Shown here in pieces: positions 12,331 to 22,564 of a DNA stretch of 64,000 nucleotides. Origin of the DNA: Entomortierella parvispora. Its lineage: Eukaryota; Mortierellomycota; Mortierellomycetes; Mortierellales; Mortierellaceae. The stretch spans positions 1,116,001-1,180,000 of the forward strand of contig OY752150.1 of assembly GCA_963573315.1 (NCBI GenBank), in the 5' to 3' direction. A model generated the notes under the pieces. That model was not told the DNA's origin and searched no databases. It saw only the letters and a list, made by a program, of their open reading frames with translations. The stretch's first letter is position 1. Each line of letters starts with the position of its first letter. A program made the translations under genes and the position numbers.

Positions 12331-14985
12331 TCATTCTTGCCGTTCTTGCGGCCGCAGACGCGATGGTTGGGTGCTGTCATCGTCCAAGGTACTCAGCATC
12401 ACCAAGGAGGGCTCGCTTTGAAGTGTGAGAATTGAAGCTTGCATCGATGGGAGCGTCTGTGAAGATGAGAACGAAGGGAGCGAAGGCATGGAGGGAAGGG
12501 TCGAGAACGTAAAGTCCAGTGACGGTGGCGAAGGAAAAGTCGGATCATCATCCATCCCGTGTTGTCGGTTTGCAGGGTGATTGCTATAGAGAGACTGCTC
12601 GTGACTCTCCTGCACTTCCTGTTCTTCCTCTTCCTCATTGTCCTCGTTACTCTCCTGTACAGGCTGTCTCTGTCGTAGCTGTGAGCCATTCCTGCTAATG
12701 CGGGCTCGCCGCGGAACCTCCAAGGGCACATACTTGGGCTCCTCCATCAACATCAGGCTGCCATCATCAGCGCCACTGCTGCTGGCAACCATCTCGCTAC
12801 CACCACTGCTAATAATAACACTCTGGCGAGGACTTGCGCGAGTAGCAGGTCCAGATTGCCGTGCAACTTGTGGAAGAGATGACGCTGTCGTGCTCAATGC
12901 CAGTCCAAGGCTGGAAGGTACCGCAGAGGGCTGTGCAAGGATCGGCGATGTCTCCTCGTCCTCGTCCTGCTCTTCTTGCAAACCACCAAGAAAGCTTTTG
13001 GACAGATTTCTGCCCGCTCGTATTTTTCTCTCTGACCGTTCCATCGAGTTCTTTCTTTTCAGTCCCAGTTCTTCCAAGCAGGATGCTGTCAGTTCCGAGG
13101 GCAAGGAGGGCAAGGAAGGCAGAGCCGGCTCTTGCTCCAGTTCTGGTGCAGGTTGTGGTTCTACGGGTTCCAACATTTCTTCCACCTCTTCAACCAGGTT
13201 GCGCCGATAATAGGCCTCTTCAGCCTCCTTGACAGCAAGACTGTCCACCATCTCTTCGTCGTCCTTTTTGTACAAAAAAGAGGGTAAAGACTGGAACGCA
13301 GACTCTTGAACACCCCCTGCATCTTTGGAAAGGCCTCCAAGCAAATTATCTGTGTCCTCTCGAGTCACATGTGTCGGGATAGAATCCTTGACTAAAACAC
13401 GGGAAGTTGCATTCGATTCTTGCTGCTGATGAGGCGGATGCTCCTGCAATAGACCTTCCATCGATTCAACATTTGGATCCTGGCTTTCCTCGGGTAAAGA
13501 TGAAGAAAGTACTTCAAAAATGGGCGGGGATCTTGCCAAGTGACCGCCGCGGTTCAGAGGCTGGGGTGGACGTCGCAGAGTGGATCGGCGACCTGATTCT
13601 GATGCTTTTGATACTGCTTGCTCGGGCGGCGCCTTGGAAGAGGCACTGGTCGTCGACGCTTTCAAGCCAGCAGTAGCAGCCTCTCGGGTATATGTAGTAT
13701 TAAGATGATGGGAGGTGTCCAAATCGGCTTTCTCTATCTGCTCTTGCTGCATAGCCTCCTGGACGCCTCCCATCCAGCGCGTAATGTGGTTGACTGCAAT
13801 CGATGGCATTGTGTCACCTGCACTATCAGATCCAAAGCTTGAATCAGTCGTGGCGATTGACAAGTATGTCTTCTCGTCCACTACTTCCTGATTGATAGTT
13901 CCAGCCTGGACCATTGTCGTTGCGGCAGCAGGCTCTCCATTTCCGTCAATCATGATCGAGTCCTCGTCCATAGGAAAGGATGGCAGAGATGATGACAAGA
14001 CAATCACCGCCGTATCTTTAGCCTCGGTCTGTCGAGATGGTCCCGGAGCTTGACTTTGGTGTGCTGGTACCGATCCCTTTTGGGCAAGAGGTTTTGTTCG
14101 GCTTCCTTTGGGAATGAGGTCGGCAATGCTCGTGGACTGAGCAGCAGGTTCCCTTTTGCCTTTGGATGTCTTTTGTGTCGTTGTCGCTTTTACAGATACT
14201 GTAGTAGCTGATACCGCGATCTTTGAAGAAGACGAGGCAGTCGCTGCTCCTGCTCCCATTGTAGGGGCTGGTGGAACCCGTTTTGAAGTTGCAGAAGAGT
14301 GTTGCATTGGGGTCTCCTCTGCCGGCGCATTTTTAGCCTTGCTCAGTGGCGGTGCTTCCACGGCGATTTTTCTGCTCTTGTCGGACGGCGTCTCTGAAGT
14401 CTTGCTGTCGGTGGTGCCTAAAGAAACGGTTAACAGTTTCAAGTTTTAGTTCGTCAATGTGACAAGAAAAGGCTTGTCGAAGGCAACAGACTCCTTCCTT
14501 CCTGCCCATTCAAAAGAAGAAAGGAGGACAGACGCACCTTTATCCATCATCCTGGGCAGCATGGCGCTAATCTTTGGCTGGAACTGCGACACTTTGGCTC
14601 GTATGGCATCTAAAGCCTCCAAATCCTTCTCCTTGTCCTTGTCCTTCGCGTCGACTGCCTTGGAACCTCCTGGCAGGGCATTTGCTGCGTCCGTTCTCTT
14701 TGTCATTGCAACAGCGCCAGGGAAAAGGACTGCCTGTCGATAGCGTGTTGGAGATGCGGATGTCCTTGCAGGTTCTGAATAAGACTGTCGTTTTAACTTT
14801 GGACCTTGATCGAGGACACGGTTTGGCAGCAACAGGGTCTGAATCGAGGCAGCGGAGCTGGGTCGCTGCTCGGATTGAATCCAGCCTGATGAAGAAGACG
14901 CGATGGGCCTTGATTTCGCTTTGGATGGGGATGTGCAAGCAGAGGCGGACGCAGACGAGGATGAGACGTGCGCGAAGGCAGGCAT
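12331..14985 (-). CDS. unknown large disordered Ser/Pro/Glu-rich protein
   Basis: Exon 1 (14985-14538) and exon 2 (14417-12331) join through a 120-bp intron (gtgcgt...tttag, phase 1) to give about 844 aa. The ATG at 14985 is preferred because the longer frame to 15168 opens with GTG, not ATG. A short helical segment before the intron (LEALDAIRAKVSQFQPKISA) is the only ordered-looking N-terminal part. The rest is Ser/Thr/Pro-rich with acidic patches, repeats of PSLPSLPS type, and basic spots such as KRKNSMERSERKIRAGR that could be phosphosites or a nuclear signal. No known domain is recognised. It is divergently paired with the Alba-like gene across 272 bp. Existence as a gene is well supported; function is unknown. 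Confidence 0.65.
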
Positions 14986-15175
14986 AGGCGAGCCAGACGA
15001 GACTATGGTGGGCCGAGGAAGAGAAGGGATGGGCAGTGATGGAGAAAGAGAGAAAGAAAGGACAGGCCTCGGCCCATGTGTGCTGTTCTGTTCACACCGC
15101 ACACGCGTGGGGATGGTGGCAAAACAACACAAAGCGAGCGCGCGCCGTGACTGCGACTGCGAGATCACTTTGCAT

Positions 15176-15191
15176 GCATCATCGATGATGC
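15176..15191. promoter_or_regulatory. 16-bp perfect palindrome in divergent promoter
   Basis: GCATCATCGATGATGC reads the same on both strands. It sits 67 bp upstream of the Alba-like ATG, within the 272-bp shared promoter with the gene at 12331-14985. It could bind a dimeric factor. Confidence 0.4.
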
Positions 15192-15257
15192 CTGTGCTTG
15201 AGCGGGTGCATGAACAGAGCTCCCTCTTTCCCTCATAGTAGACTCGACCACCTCACC

Positions 15258-16143
15258 ATGGAGAACTACCATCGCCGGCCAAAGACTGCAAAGTCAAAGT
15301 TCGAGGACGACCACGCCACCGACCCTGCAGGAGCAAAGACGACCGCCTCAACTGCCCCAGGAATCAATTCGATCAATCCTCAAAATAGACCACAGCAGCA
15401 TGGGGTCATGGTGATTTCAGCCCATGGCAAAACTCGATCCTATATCACCCGTGCCCTTGAAGTCCTGACCGAGAGCGATGTCCCAGTAGAATCATCCGAG
15501 AAGGTATGAACGAAAGAAGGACAAAGCTATTGCCTGTTATTCAAACTATTTTATGATTTTTTTTTCTCTTTACATTGACTTCTTCCTCTCTACTGTTATA
15601 TAGTCAACTTCAGGCTCATTACCATCCACATCAAAGTCAACGACAACACCATCACCATTGTCATTAGGGGCAGCACCAAGAGGAGTTCTTACAATCAAAG
15701 CCCAAGGTCGCTGCATCGCCAAGGCCGTGACCGTGGCCGAGATTTTGAAACGTCGCATGGAGGGTTCGCTGCATCAATTTACAGAAATTGGACAAGTCTC
15801 AGAACAGGAGATCTGGGATCCCAACCCAGATCAACCAAACTTGGACCCTTTAACCGTAACCCGGCATCGCCCCACAATCAGGATCCGACTCTCCAAGGAG
15901 CTGAACGAGACTCCCACAACCAATAGCTTGGGCGCTGGCTTACCCGGATTACAAAACATTCCTGGTGCAAGCATCTCCAGAGACGAACATGCGGACCCTG
16001 AGGACGAAAACGATGACGATGATCAAAATGATCCTCTAGGAGGAAAACTAGAGAGCTGGCCCGGCGCAATCCTGGATCGGGATGCGCTCGCAAGGCGATT
16101 TGTCGGCTATCAACCACCGACAGGGAATGATATTTACCTGTAG
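15258..16143 (+). CDS. Alba-like DNA/RNA-binding protein
   Basis: Exons 15258-15503 and 15604-16143 (intron gtatga...tatag, 100 bp, phase 0) encode about 261 aa. The Alba fold spans the intron: VMVISAHGKTRSYITRALEV, then a Ser/Thr insert, then LTIKAQGRCIAKAVTVAEIL with the usual RME/H and a final TVTRHRPTIRIRLSKE strand. Eukaryotic Alba-like proteins include the Rpp20/Rpp25 subunits of RNase P/MRP and RNA-binding translational regulators. The long acidic C-terminal tail (EDENDDDDQND) argues for the general Alba-like group rather than a strict Rpp20 orthologue. Start choice: the ATG at 15258 has context tcaccATGg and is followed by a basic N-terminus. Its 3' end faces RPA1, 118 bp away. Confidence 0.85.
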
Positions 16144-16261
16144 AACATATTATTAAAATGCATCGTCGTTCCATCTGTTCTTGCAAATGACTTTTATAGA
16201 GAGATAAAAAAAAACAATGAAATGGCAAATGGGGTTTCCAGTCGTGATTTGGAGAATTAGC

Positions 16262-18845
16262 TCAAATGCCGTACTCCTCCAACTCCTTCAGGCGAAGCTT
16301 TGATTCCGCCACCCAGTCCAGTGGAGTAGCAGACAAGATCGTGAATCGAGTTTTGGCCTCGTCCTAAGTGGGCAAAAAAAAAAAAAAAAAAAAAAAAAAA
16401 AGATTTCCATGTGAAAACAATTAGCAGAAAATATCTGATAATCTAAAATCCTATAAGCATATAGACGGCAGCACTTACGCCATAGGTTTCTTGCTTTGCC
16501 TTGCATTTGAAGATGTACGACTTGAAGTTTGCCTTGTGGAACGTTGACTTGACCTCATCAGGGTGCTACAAAAATGTCGGAATTGGGTGAACAAAAGGCA
16601 AGAGCTAAAAGATTTCATCAGATGTATAGAAGAAAAAGAAAAAGAAAGACATACCAAGATAAGTTCACCAGCAGGACGGCCAGTGATAGTAAGTCCTGCT
16701 TCGTTGAAGGCCTGAAGCCAGTTGGGGCCAGTATGGTCGGCAACATTGACGCCCATGACGTATCTGTACTCGGGATCAGAATGAGTCTGCTGGCACTTCT
16801 CACAACGCCATCCGTTAGTCTCTTGCACCACCTTCTTGTTGCAGCCAGGGGTTGGGCAGGCAGGGTAGGAGAATGTGTTTTCGGACTTGCTCATCATCAC
16901 AATAGTGCCTTTGGTTTCAAAGAAGAGCTGATCGCTTTGATCGAGGTTCGCGCTGGCGGTTTGGAACTCCTCAAACGTCATTCTAGGGGCGGCACTGCCC
17001 TTGAACTCGGAAGTATGTGCACGGAAGGTGGCGGCCTGGCCTTGCTGGTCATACCAGTTGCGGAGTTTGTACGCACGCTCGTCTTCTGGGTTGATTTTAA
17101 AAGTGCTGCCTCCAAATGCATTCAGAGATTTTCCTACAAATAATGAACCATGGAATATTTGAGTCATTCCGCCTTCGTCACCAGTAGACAGTAGACGTAT
17201 CCTTCGAACGGTCATAAATTACCTCCAAAGTTGCTGACAGAAACACCCTTGCAGGCAATTACAGGGTTTGATCCGTTGACAGCAAAAGTCTCTGCCTGAT
17301 TGCCCCACAGCGTAAGTCGAGTGGCTACACCAGAGTCGTCTACCAACGTCAAGTCTCGCTTGATAACGTGTCTATTGGACTTTTGTGAGAAGTTGTTCGA
17401 AACCTCGCCAATGTCCTTGATAATTCCGATCACGTCGACAGTGTCCTTCTCGTTCACCCTTTCAAGAGAAGCGAGATCGACAAAGTCGTAGCGGATGGTT
17501 GGGACGCTGTTGCCTTCGCCTTCTCGTGCAGGGACAATCTCTGTCTCTCGCTGAATAAGCATCTCGTAATCATTCTTCACCGTGTTAAACTGTTTCTTGG
17601 CGGCCTCAATTCGCGCGTTCGAGATATAGTAGACTCCTCCCTCTTCGATCATGTTGTAAAACTGATCGACCTGTTGACTGAAGAATGTGGCCTTGATCTC
17701 GCCCTAAATGAAGGTTGGTAGAATTCTTTAAATTAGTCATCCTTCAGGATAAGCCGAGGAGATGCTACGGGATATGCAATGAGCTGCCTTACACTGTTGT
17801 CCATCAATGTGATGCTGAACAACTGTCCCTGTGTGTTAGGTTTGTTCCATGTCCTGATGTCTGACTTTTGGGTAACACGAGCCATAATAGTCCATCTGTT
17901 CTGGTAGGGATTCAGGGAGCTGATAGGGAAAACCGGACTACCGTTGTGCGCCACCTGAGGCGTACCATAGTGCTGAGGCTGCTGTTGCTGCTGTTGGTGA
18001 TGCTGCTGAGGTTGCTGAGCTTGCTGCGAATAGGGGTTGCTATAGGGGTTGCCACTCGCTTGCTGCTGTTGTTGCATCTGTCTCTGAGGAGCTCCGCCTG
18101 CATTTCCCGCTGCTCCGCCAGCGTCCGGTTCGACATTTTGCTAGATATGATAGGTAACGATGCCTGTTAGAGCTCATTTTCATGTTGGACATGGCACTCA
18201 CAGAAAATCAAGTGACTTACAGGTTCGCCGATCTTGTTGATTTCACCAAACTGGTCAATAATCTCCAAATCCGATGCGAGAATAATCCTGTCGTTGAGGG
18301 CAAGGTGGACTGTTAGCTGTGATGCCTTAGTCGGCTCGCACAAGGACATCATTGCGATTTTCCGAGGAGGATACAATACTTTCTGCCGTTGATATCTTTG
18401 AGACTGAACTTTGTCAATTTGACAATGGAGTACTTCTTCAATGCACCACTGTCCACGAGCTGGTTCAAGTTGTTTCCGAGGATGCCTGCAAGTGAGTAAA
18501 ATACACAAGTTTAGTCAGGGGCGAGAGGGTAAGAATATCAACTTTGCCCGCATAAGAGTTGCTGTGATACCTTGCAGGAACCGAGTGCCGTCGGAGAAGA
18601 GAACTCTGGAAACAAAGAGGAACAGGGGGGGGGAGTTGGAGGGCATTAGTTTACAAATGACATGGGGATGTTGGACAGTTTTGCCACCAAACGCCGAGAG
18701 CAGGCCGAGTGCAGTACCTGATTCGAATGGAACCTCCAGAGGCCTGCTGGAAAGGCTTTGTGCTCAAGGCCTGGAGGATGGGACCCTGGCAAGGCTGCTC
18801 GTTGTAGATTGCGCTGATCGAATTGGGAGTCAATGAGGAACCCAT
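16262..18845 (-). CDS. RFA1: replication protein A 70-kDa subunit
   Basis: Nine exons (18845-18718, 18605-18571, 18485-18380, 18287-18221, 18140-17793, 17703-17223, 17133-16655, 16565-16479, 16363-16262) keep phase and give about 610 aa, the normal size. Residues 1-112 form the N-terminal DBD-F OB fold that recruits partners (IRVLFSDGTRFLQ...INKIGEP). A Gln/His-rich linker follows (about 113-160), then DBD-A (NRWTIMARVTQKSDIRTW), DBD-B (KDTVDVIGIIKDIGEVS) and DBD-C. DBD-C carries the zinc ribbon C-x4-C-x12-C-x2-C from about residue 480 (CPTPGCNKK...CEKC). RPA binds single-stranded DNA in replication, repair and recombination. Exon 3 ends at a weak donor (gtattg) with a good CTAAC branch site in the 92-bp intron. 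Two TTGACGCG-type elements lie upstream. Confidence 0.95.
16374..16400. repeat. A tract inside an RPA1 intron
   Basis: This homopolymer run reads as poly-T on the coding strand. It forms the polypyrimidine tract just before the last RPA1 acceptor. Confidence 0.85.
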
Positions 18846-18919
18846 GGCGGCAAATGATGGGGATGGAGTGGAGTTGAGAGAGATGCCGTTTCGTGTTCTT
18901 GCCAAACAAACACAAGGCA

Positions 18920-18925
18920 ACGCGT
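18920..18925 (-). promoter_or_regulatory. MCB-like ACGCGT element upstream of RPA1
   Basis: ACGCGT lies 75 bp upstream of the RPA1 ATG. On the gene strand it reads TTTGACGCGTTG. A near copy, CTTGACGCGCCT, lies about 70 bp further upstream (near 18985-18997). DNA-replication genes of budding and fission yeast use this MluI box through MBF; E2F sites are similar. Function here is inferred. Confidence 0.4.
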
Positions 18926-19117
18926 CAAAGTTGCTTTTGTGGCTTGGCAGCCGTCCCCTGTCACTCTGCAAGACTGCAACAGTGGCAAAGGCGCGTCAAG
19001 GCCATTTGACCACTGCACTTGGGGCACGAGGACTGCGGGTGGCGATGCCTCTTGCCTCCATCCCTGCGCATTATCTACCCTCTTCCTTATGCCCTCTTCC
19101 CTCTCTCTCTCTCTCTG

Positions 19118-19199
19118 TCTTTCCCCTAGGCTCGACCCATCCTTTGCTCAAGCGCTTAAGGGCTTGAGCAAAGGATGGGTCGAGCCTATCTTTCCCCTA
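19118..19199. repeat. perfect inverted repeat (27-bp arms, 8-nt loop) flanked by 11-bp direct repeats
   Basis: The left arm is 19127-19153 and the right arm is 19162-19188. They are exact reverse complements, with the loop GCTTAAGG. The flanks TCTTTCCCCTA at 19118-19128 and 19189-19199 are direct repeats that overlap the arm ends by 2 bp. No internal coding capacity is seen. It could be a tiny foldback insertion with target duplication, or a replication template-switch product. Confidence 0.85.
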
Positions 19200-20009
19200 C
19201 TAGGACGTGTATCTTGAGACGCCAGTGCCACCTCGGGCATAACTAATCACGTGATTTCATTTACCCTAAAAAGGCACAGTCAGAGTCATGGAGCAATCGA
19301 ACAACCGGCAAGAGTGAACGGGGCCACTACTCTTGAGAACAAGGGCCTTTTGTTCGACTTGACTGTCCTGTGGCTCTGGGAGGAATCCAAGATCCTCAGT
19401 CAGGTCGCCACACCTGGTGCTGTGACGTGCGTCCAAACTGGGTTTGTTTTGATTCTTTGGCTTAAGGGTGTACATGGGCTCTTTAGTGCCGCCCAGTGTT
19501 CACTGCCCAGCAAGCCTGTCTGTCTGAAAAAGCAGAGGGAAAGGAAGGCAAGGAACGTCATTGGTGGTGCTGGGCAACAAGACAGAACAGATGGCCTCGT
19601 GCGCCTGGTCTGTCTGCTTGCAGTAAACAAACAAGGAGGGTGAGGACGAGAACGAGAACGTGCACTGACGACATTGCTGGTGTTGTGCTGTCCTGCCCTG
19701 CCTGCCGGGACAGCTCTGTGCGCCCACGCGGTGATGGAGATAGACAGACAGGACAAAGAGTCCATCCGCCCAAGCAGGCTGGGTGGCTTTGAAAAAAAAG
19801 AAAAGAGAGCAGACAAAGAGAGGGAGGAAAAAAAAAAAAAAAAAAAAAAAAAGAGGCGGCCACCCGCAGTAATCCCGTGTAAAAAGGGATTCTCGCCCGC
19901 TGAAAAATTTTTTTCACCCTCTTGCTTCCTTTCCATCTCCAGATTAGACATCCGAGTTCTTTCATTAGGAACTCTCTTGTCTTCTATATAAAAAAAAAGC
20001 AAAAAAAAC

Positions 20010-21529
20010 ATGGCTGCCAGGTAGGTCATCCTCTCTCCTCTCTCCTCCCTCTCTCTGTCCTTCCTCATCCCTCTTTCCATCGCTGCTTCATCTCGACAAG
20101 GCTGAAAAAACACCCGCAGGAGCCAATCTGGTTCAGGAAAGAGAAGGGGGGGCAAGAGAGGAGGAAAGCGGGCTTTGTCTGCACCCGATGGACACGTTGA
20201 TCAGGATGGCGGGCTGGATTCCATCCGGAGAAACAGAGATCATCATCTGTTGCCTGGCTGACACGATTCTTTTCAAGGGGAAGATGGATCTGCTCGATGG
20301 GACGGGATCCAGGACCAGGCAGCCAGAGGCTGGGAGATGGACCCTTTCTCTCCCTCTGTCTGTCTGTCTGTCTGTCTGCTGGCGGGCATCTTCCCAGCTG
20401 GATAGCTGTATAGCAGAGAGGATGATCTTGACCTGCCGCAGTAGAGCCCCTTGGCCGGCCCCCCTTGCCTTGCTGTAGCTGCCCTGTCTGTTCTGCAGAG
20501 CTCTGGACTAATCCATGGACTTTTTTTATTTTTACGACTGTAGTAACGATAACTCTGGTCTCGAGCTCGACCAGAACGAGATCGAGGTAATGGCCGTGTC
20601 CGAATACAAGCCTTTGCTGTTGCTCGCACCTTGACCTTGACAGGATACTGACGTAGACGCTGCCCTTCTTTGCTCTTCGCCTCTATAGTCCAACTGGGAC
20701 GAGATCGTCGATAACTTCGACAACATGAACCTCTCCCCCGAGTTGCTCCGTGGTATTTACGCCTATGGGTACGTTCACTTTCAAATTGCTAAAATAGAAA
20801 TGAAAGAAAGAAACAGAACTCTCCAGCCTTTGGAGATCACCAGGAACCTGAACTAACATCCGCTTACCTTTGTTGCTCCACCACAGTTTCGAGCGTCCCT
20901 CGACCATTCAGCAGCGTGCCATCCTCCCCGTCATCAAGGGTCGCGATGTCATCGCCCAGGCTCAGTCCGGTACCGGAAAGACCGCCACCTTCTCCATCTC
21001 GGCTCTTCAGAAGTTGGACACCTCCAACCCTCAGTGCCAGGCCCTCATCCTCGCCCCTACCCGCGAGTTGGCCCAGCAGATCCAGAAGGTCGTCATCGCT
21101 CTCGGTGACTTCATGAAGGTTGAGTGCCACGCCTGCATTGGTGGTACCAACGTCCGCGAGGACATGAAGCGCCTCGAGGCTGGTGCCCACGTCGTCGTCG
21201 GTACCCCCGGTCGTGTCTTTGACATGATCAACCGTGGTGCCCTCAAGACCGACTCCATGAAGATGTTCATCCTCGATGAGGCCGATGAGATGCTCTCCCG
21301 CGGTTTCAAGGATCAGATCTACGATGTCTTCCAGCGTCTTCCCCCCACCACCCAGGTCGTCCTTTTGTCCGCCACCATGCCCGCTGAGGTTATGGAGGTC
21401 ACCACCAAGTTCATGCGCGACCCCATCCGCATCTTGGTCAAGAAGGATGAGTTGACCCTCGAGGGTATCAAGCAGTTCTTCGTCGCCGTTGAGAAGGAGG
21501 AGTGGAAGCTCGACACCTTGTGCGATCTC

Positions 21530-21568
<39 letters not shown>

Positions 21569-21724
21569 AACACCCGCAGAAAGGTCGACTGGTTGACCGA
21601 GAAGCTCACTGCTCGCGAGTTCACCGTCTCTGCCATGCACGGTGATATGGAGCAGGGTCAGCGTGAGGTCATCATGAAGGAGTTCCGTTCCGGCTCTTCC
21701 CGTGTCTTGATCGCCACCGACTTG

Positions 21725-21756
<32 letters not shown>

Positions 21757-21952
21757 CTTGGTCATCAACTACGATCTCCCCTCCAACAAGGAGAACTACA
21801 TCCATCGTATCGGTCGTGGTGGTCGTTTCGGTCGTAAGGGTGTTGCCATCAACTTTGTCACCGCCGATGACACCCGCATGCTCCGTGAGATCGAGCAGTT
21901 CTACTCTACTCAGATCCTTGAGATGCCCATGAACGTTGCTGACCTCATCTAA
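20010..21952 (+). CDS. TIF1: ATP-dependent RNA helicase eIF4A
   Basis: Exons 20010-20020, 20544-20586, 20689-20768 and 20887-21952 encode 399 aa, the usual size. All DEAD-box signatures are present: the F and Q-motif region ([13 protein letters not shown]), AQSGTGKT (I), PTRELA (Ia), TPGR (Ib), DEAD (II), SAT (III), and [13 protein letters not shown] (VI). eIF4A unwinds mRNA 5' leaders in the eIF4F complex in the cytosol. The first coding exon is only 11 nt (MAAS split by the intron) and is followed by a 523-bp intron. Codon use is strongly biased to C-ending codons, as expected for high expression; this also opens a long antisense frame that is not a gene. The short linker [20 protein letters not shown] is typical of eIF4A rather than eIF4A-III/Fal1. 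Confidence 0.97.
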
Positions 21953-22564
21953 AGCAGTGGTACATCGTTTGTTGTTGGTTGATCCCTGAATCAAAGAAGG
22001 ACAAAAAAAGGAGGAGAGGCTGGCTGTCCCCCCCTGCTGCTTCTTTTCTTTTTTTTTAATTTTTTTTTTTTCAAAATTGAGAAGACAATAATGTAAGGTG
22101 AATAACGAACAACGTGTGAATTTGGTGCCGGGTCTCGCAAGAAAGAAGAGGAACGATGGGCACGGCGCGTCGAATGGCATGCAAGGGAAAGGAAACCCAA
22201 GTCATCAAGAGTTCTAATTGTCTTTTTTTTATTTGTCTCTCTCCTTCCCTTTTTTTACTTTCTCTTTTCCTGCACTTTCCTACCTTTTGGTTTCTTTTTA
22301 TTTCTGGTCCTCTTTTTCTACGTTCTCGCTCTCTCTCCTTGTCCTTATCGTTTTGTGCTGTTCAAAGAATGCAAAAAATAAATACTTTTTCTTTTGAGAT
22401 GGAAAACAAACCCGGCTACCAGTCGTTGTATTTTTTTTTTTTTGTTTTGAAGAACCGATCATTGCATTGTGTTGTTGTTTTTTTCAGTAGAAAAAGACAA
22501 ATGCTTTTAGTAGATGATGTTTAATAGTGTTATAGAAGCTCTAGCCTCTAGAAGAGGACTCTCT
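21953..22564. other. convergent T-rich intergenic region
   Basis: This is 3' flanking DNA shared by eIF4A (+) and the zinc-finger gene (-). It contains several T runs (about 22046-22071 and 22430-22443) and AATAAA-like signals at about 22376-22383. No gene is seen. Confidence 0.5.

Larger units (their letters stand above)
18846..20009. promoter_or_regulatory. divergent promoter region between RPA1 and eIF4A
   Basis: It holds two cell-cycle-type GACGCG elements close to RPA1, a CT run at about 19100-19116, a perfect hairpin at 19127-19188 and an A tract at 19830-19851. A TATATAAA-like stretch at 19985-19993 lies too near the eIF4A ATG to be a certain TATA box. Longer reading frames here lack any family resemblance. 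Confidence 0.6.

Noticed and set aside
14446-15168. longer N-terminus for the gene at 12331-14985
   Set aside because: The frame begins with GTG, not ATG, and covers the shared promoter; the ATG at 14985 is preferred.
20864-22180. 438-codon open frame antisense to eIF4A
   Set aside because: Produced by the strong C-ending codon bias of eIF4A; composition is Asp/Gly/Leu-rich and mirrors the sense codons. No homology or promoter.
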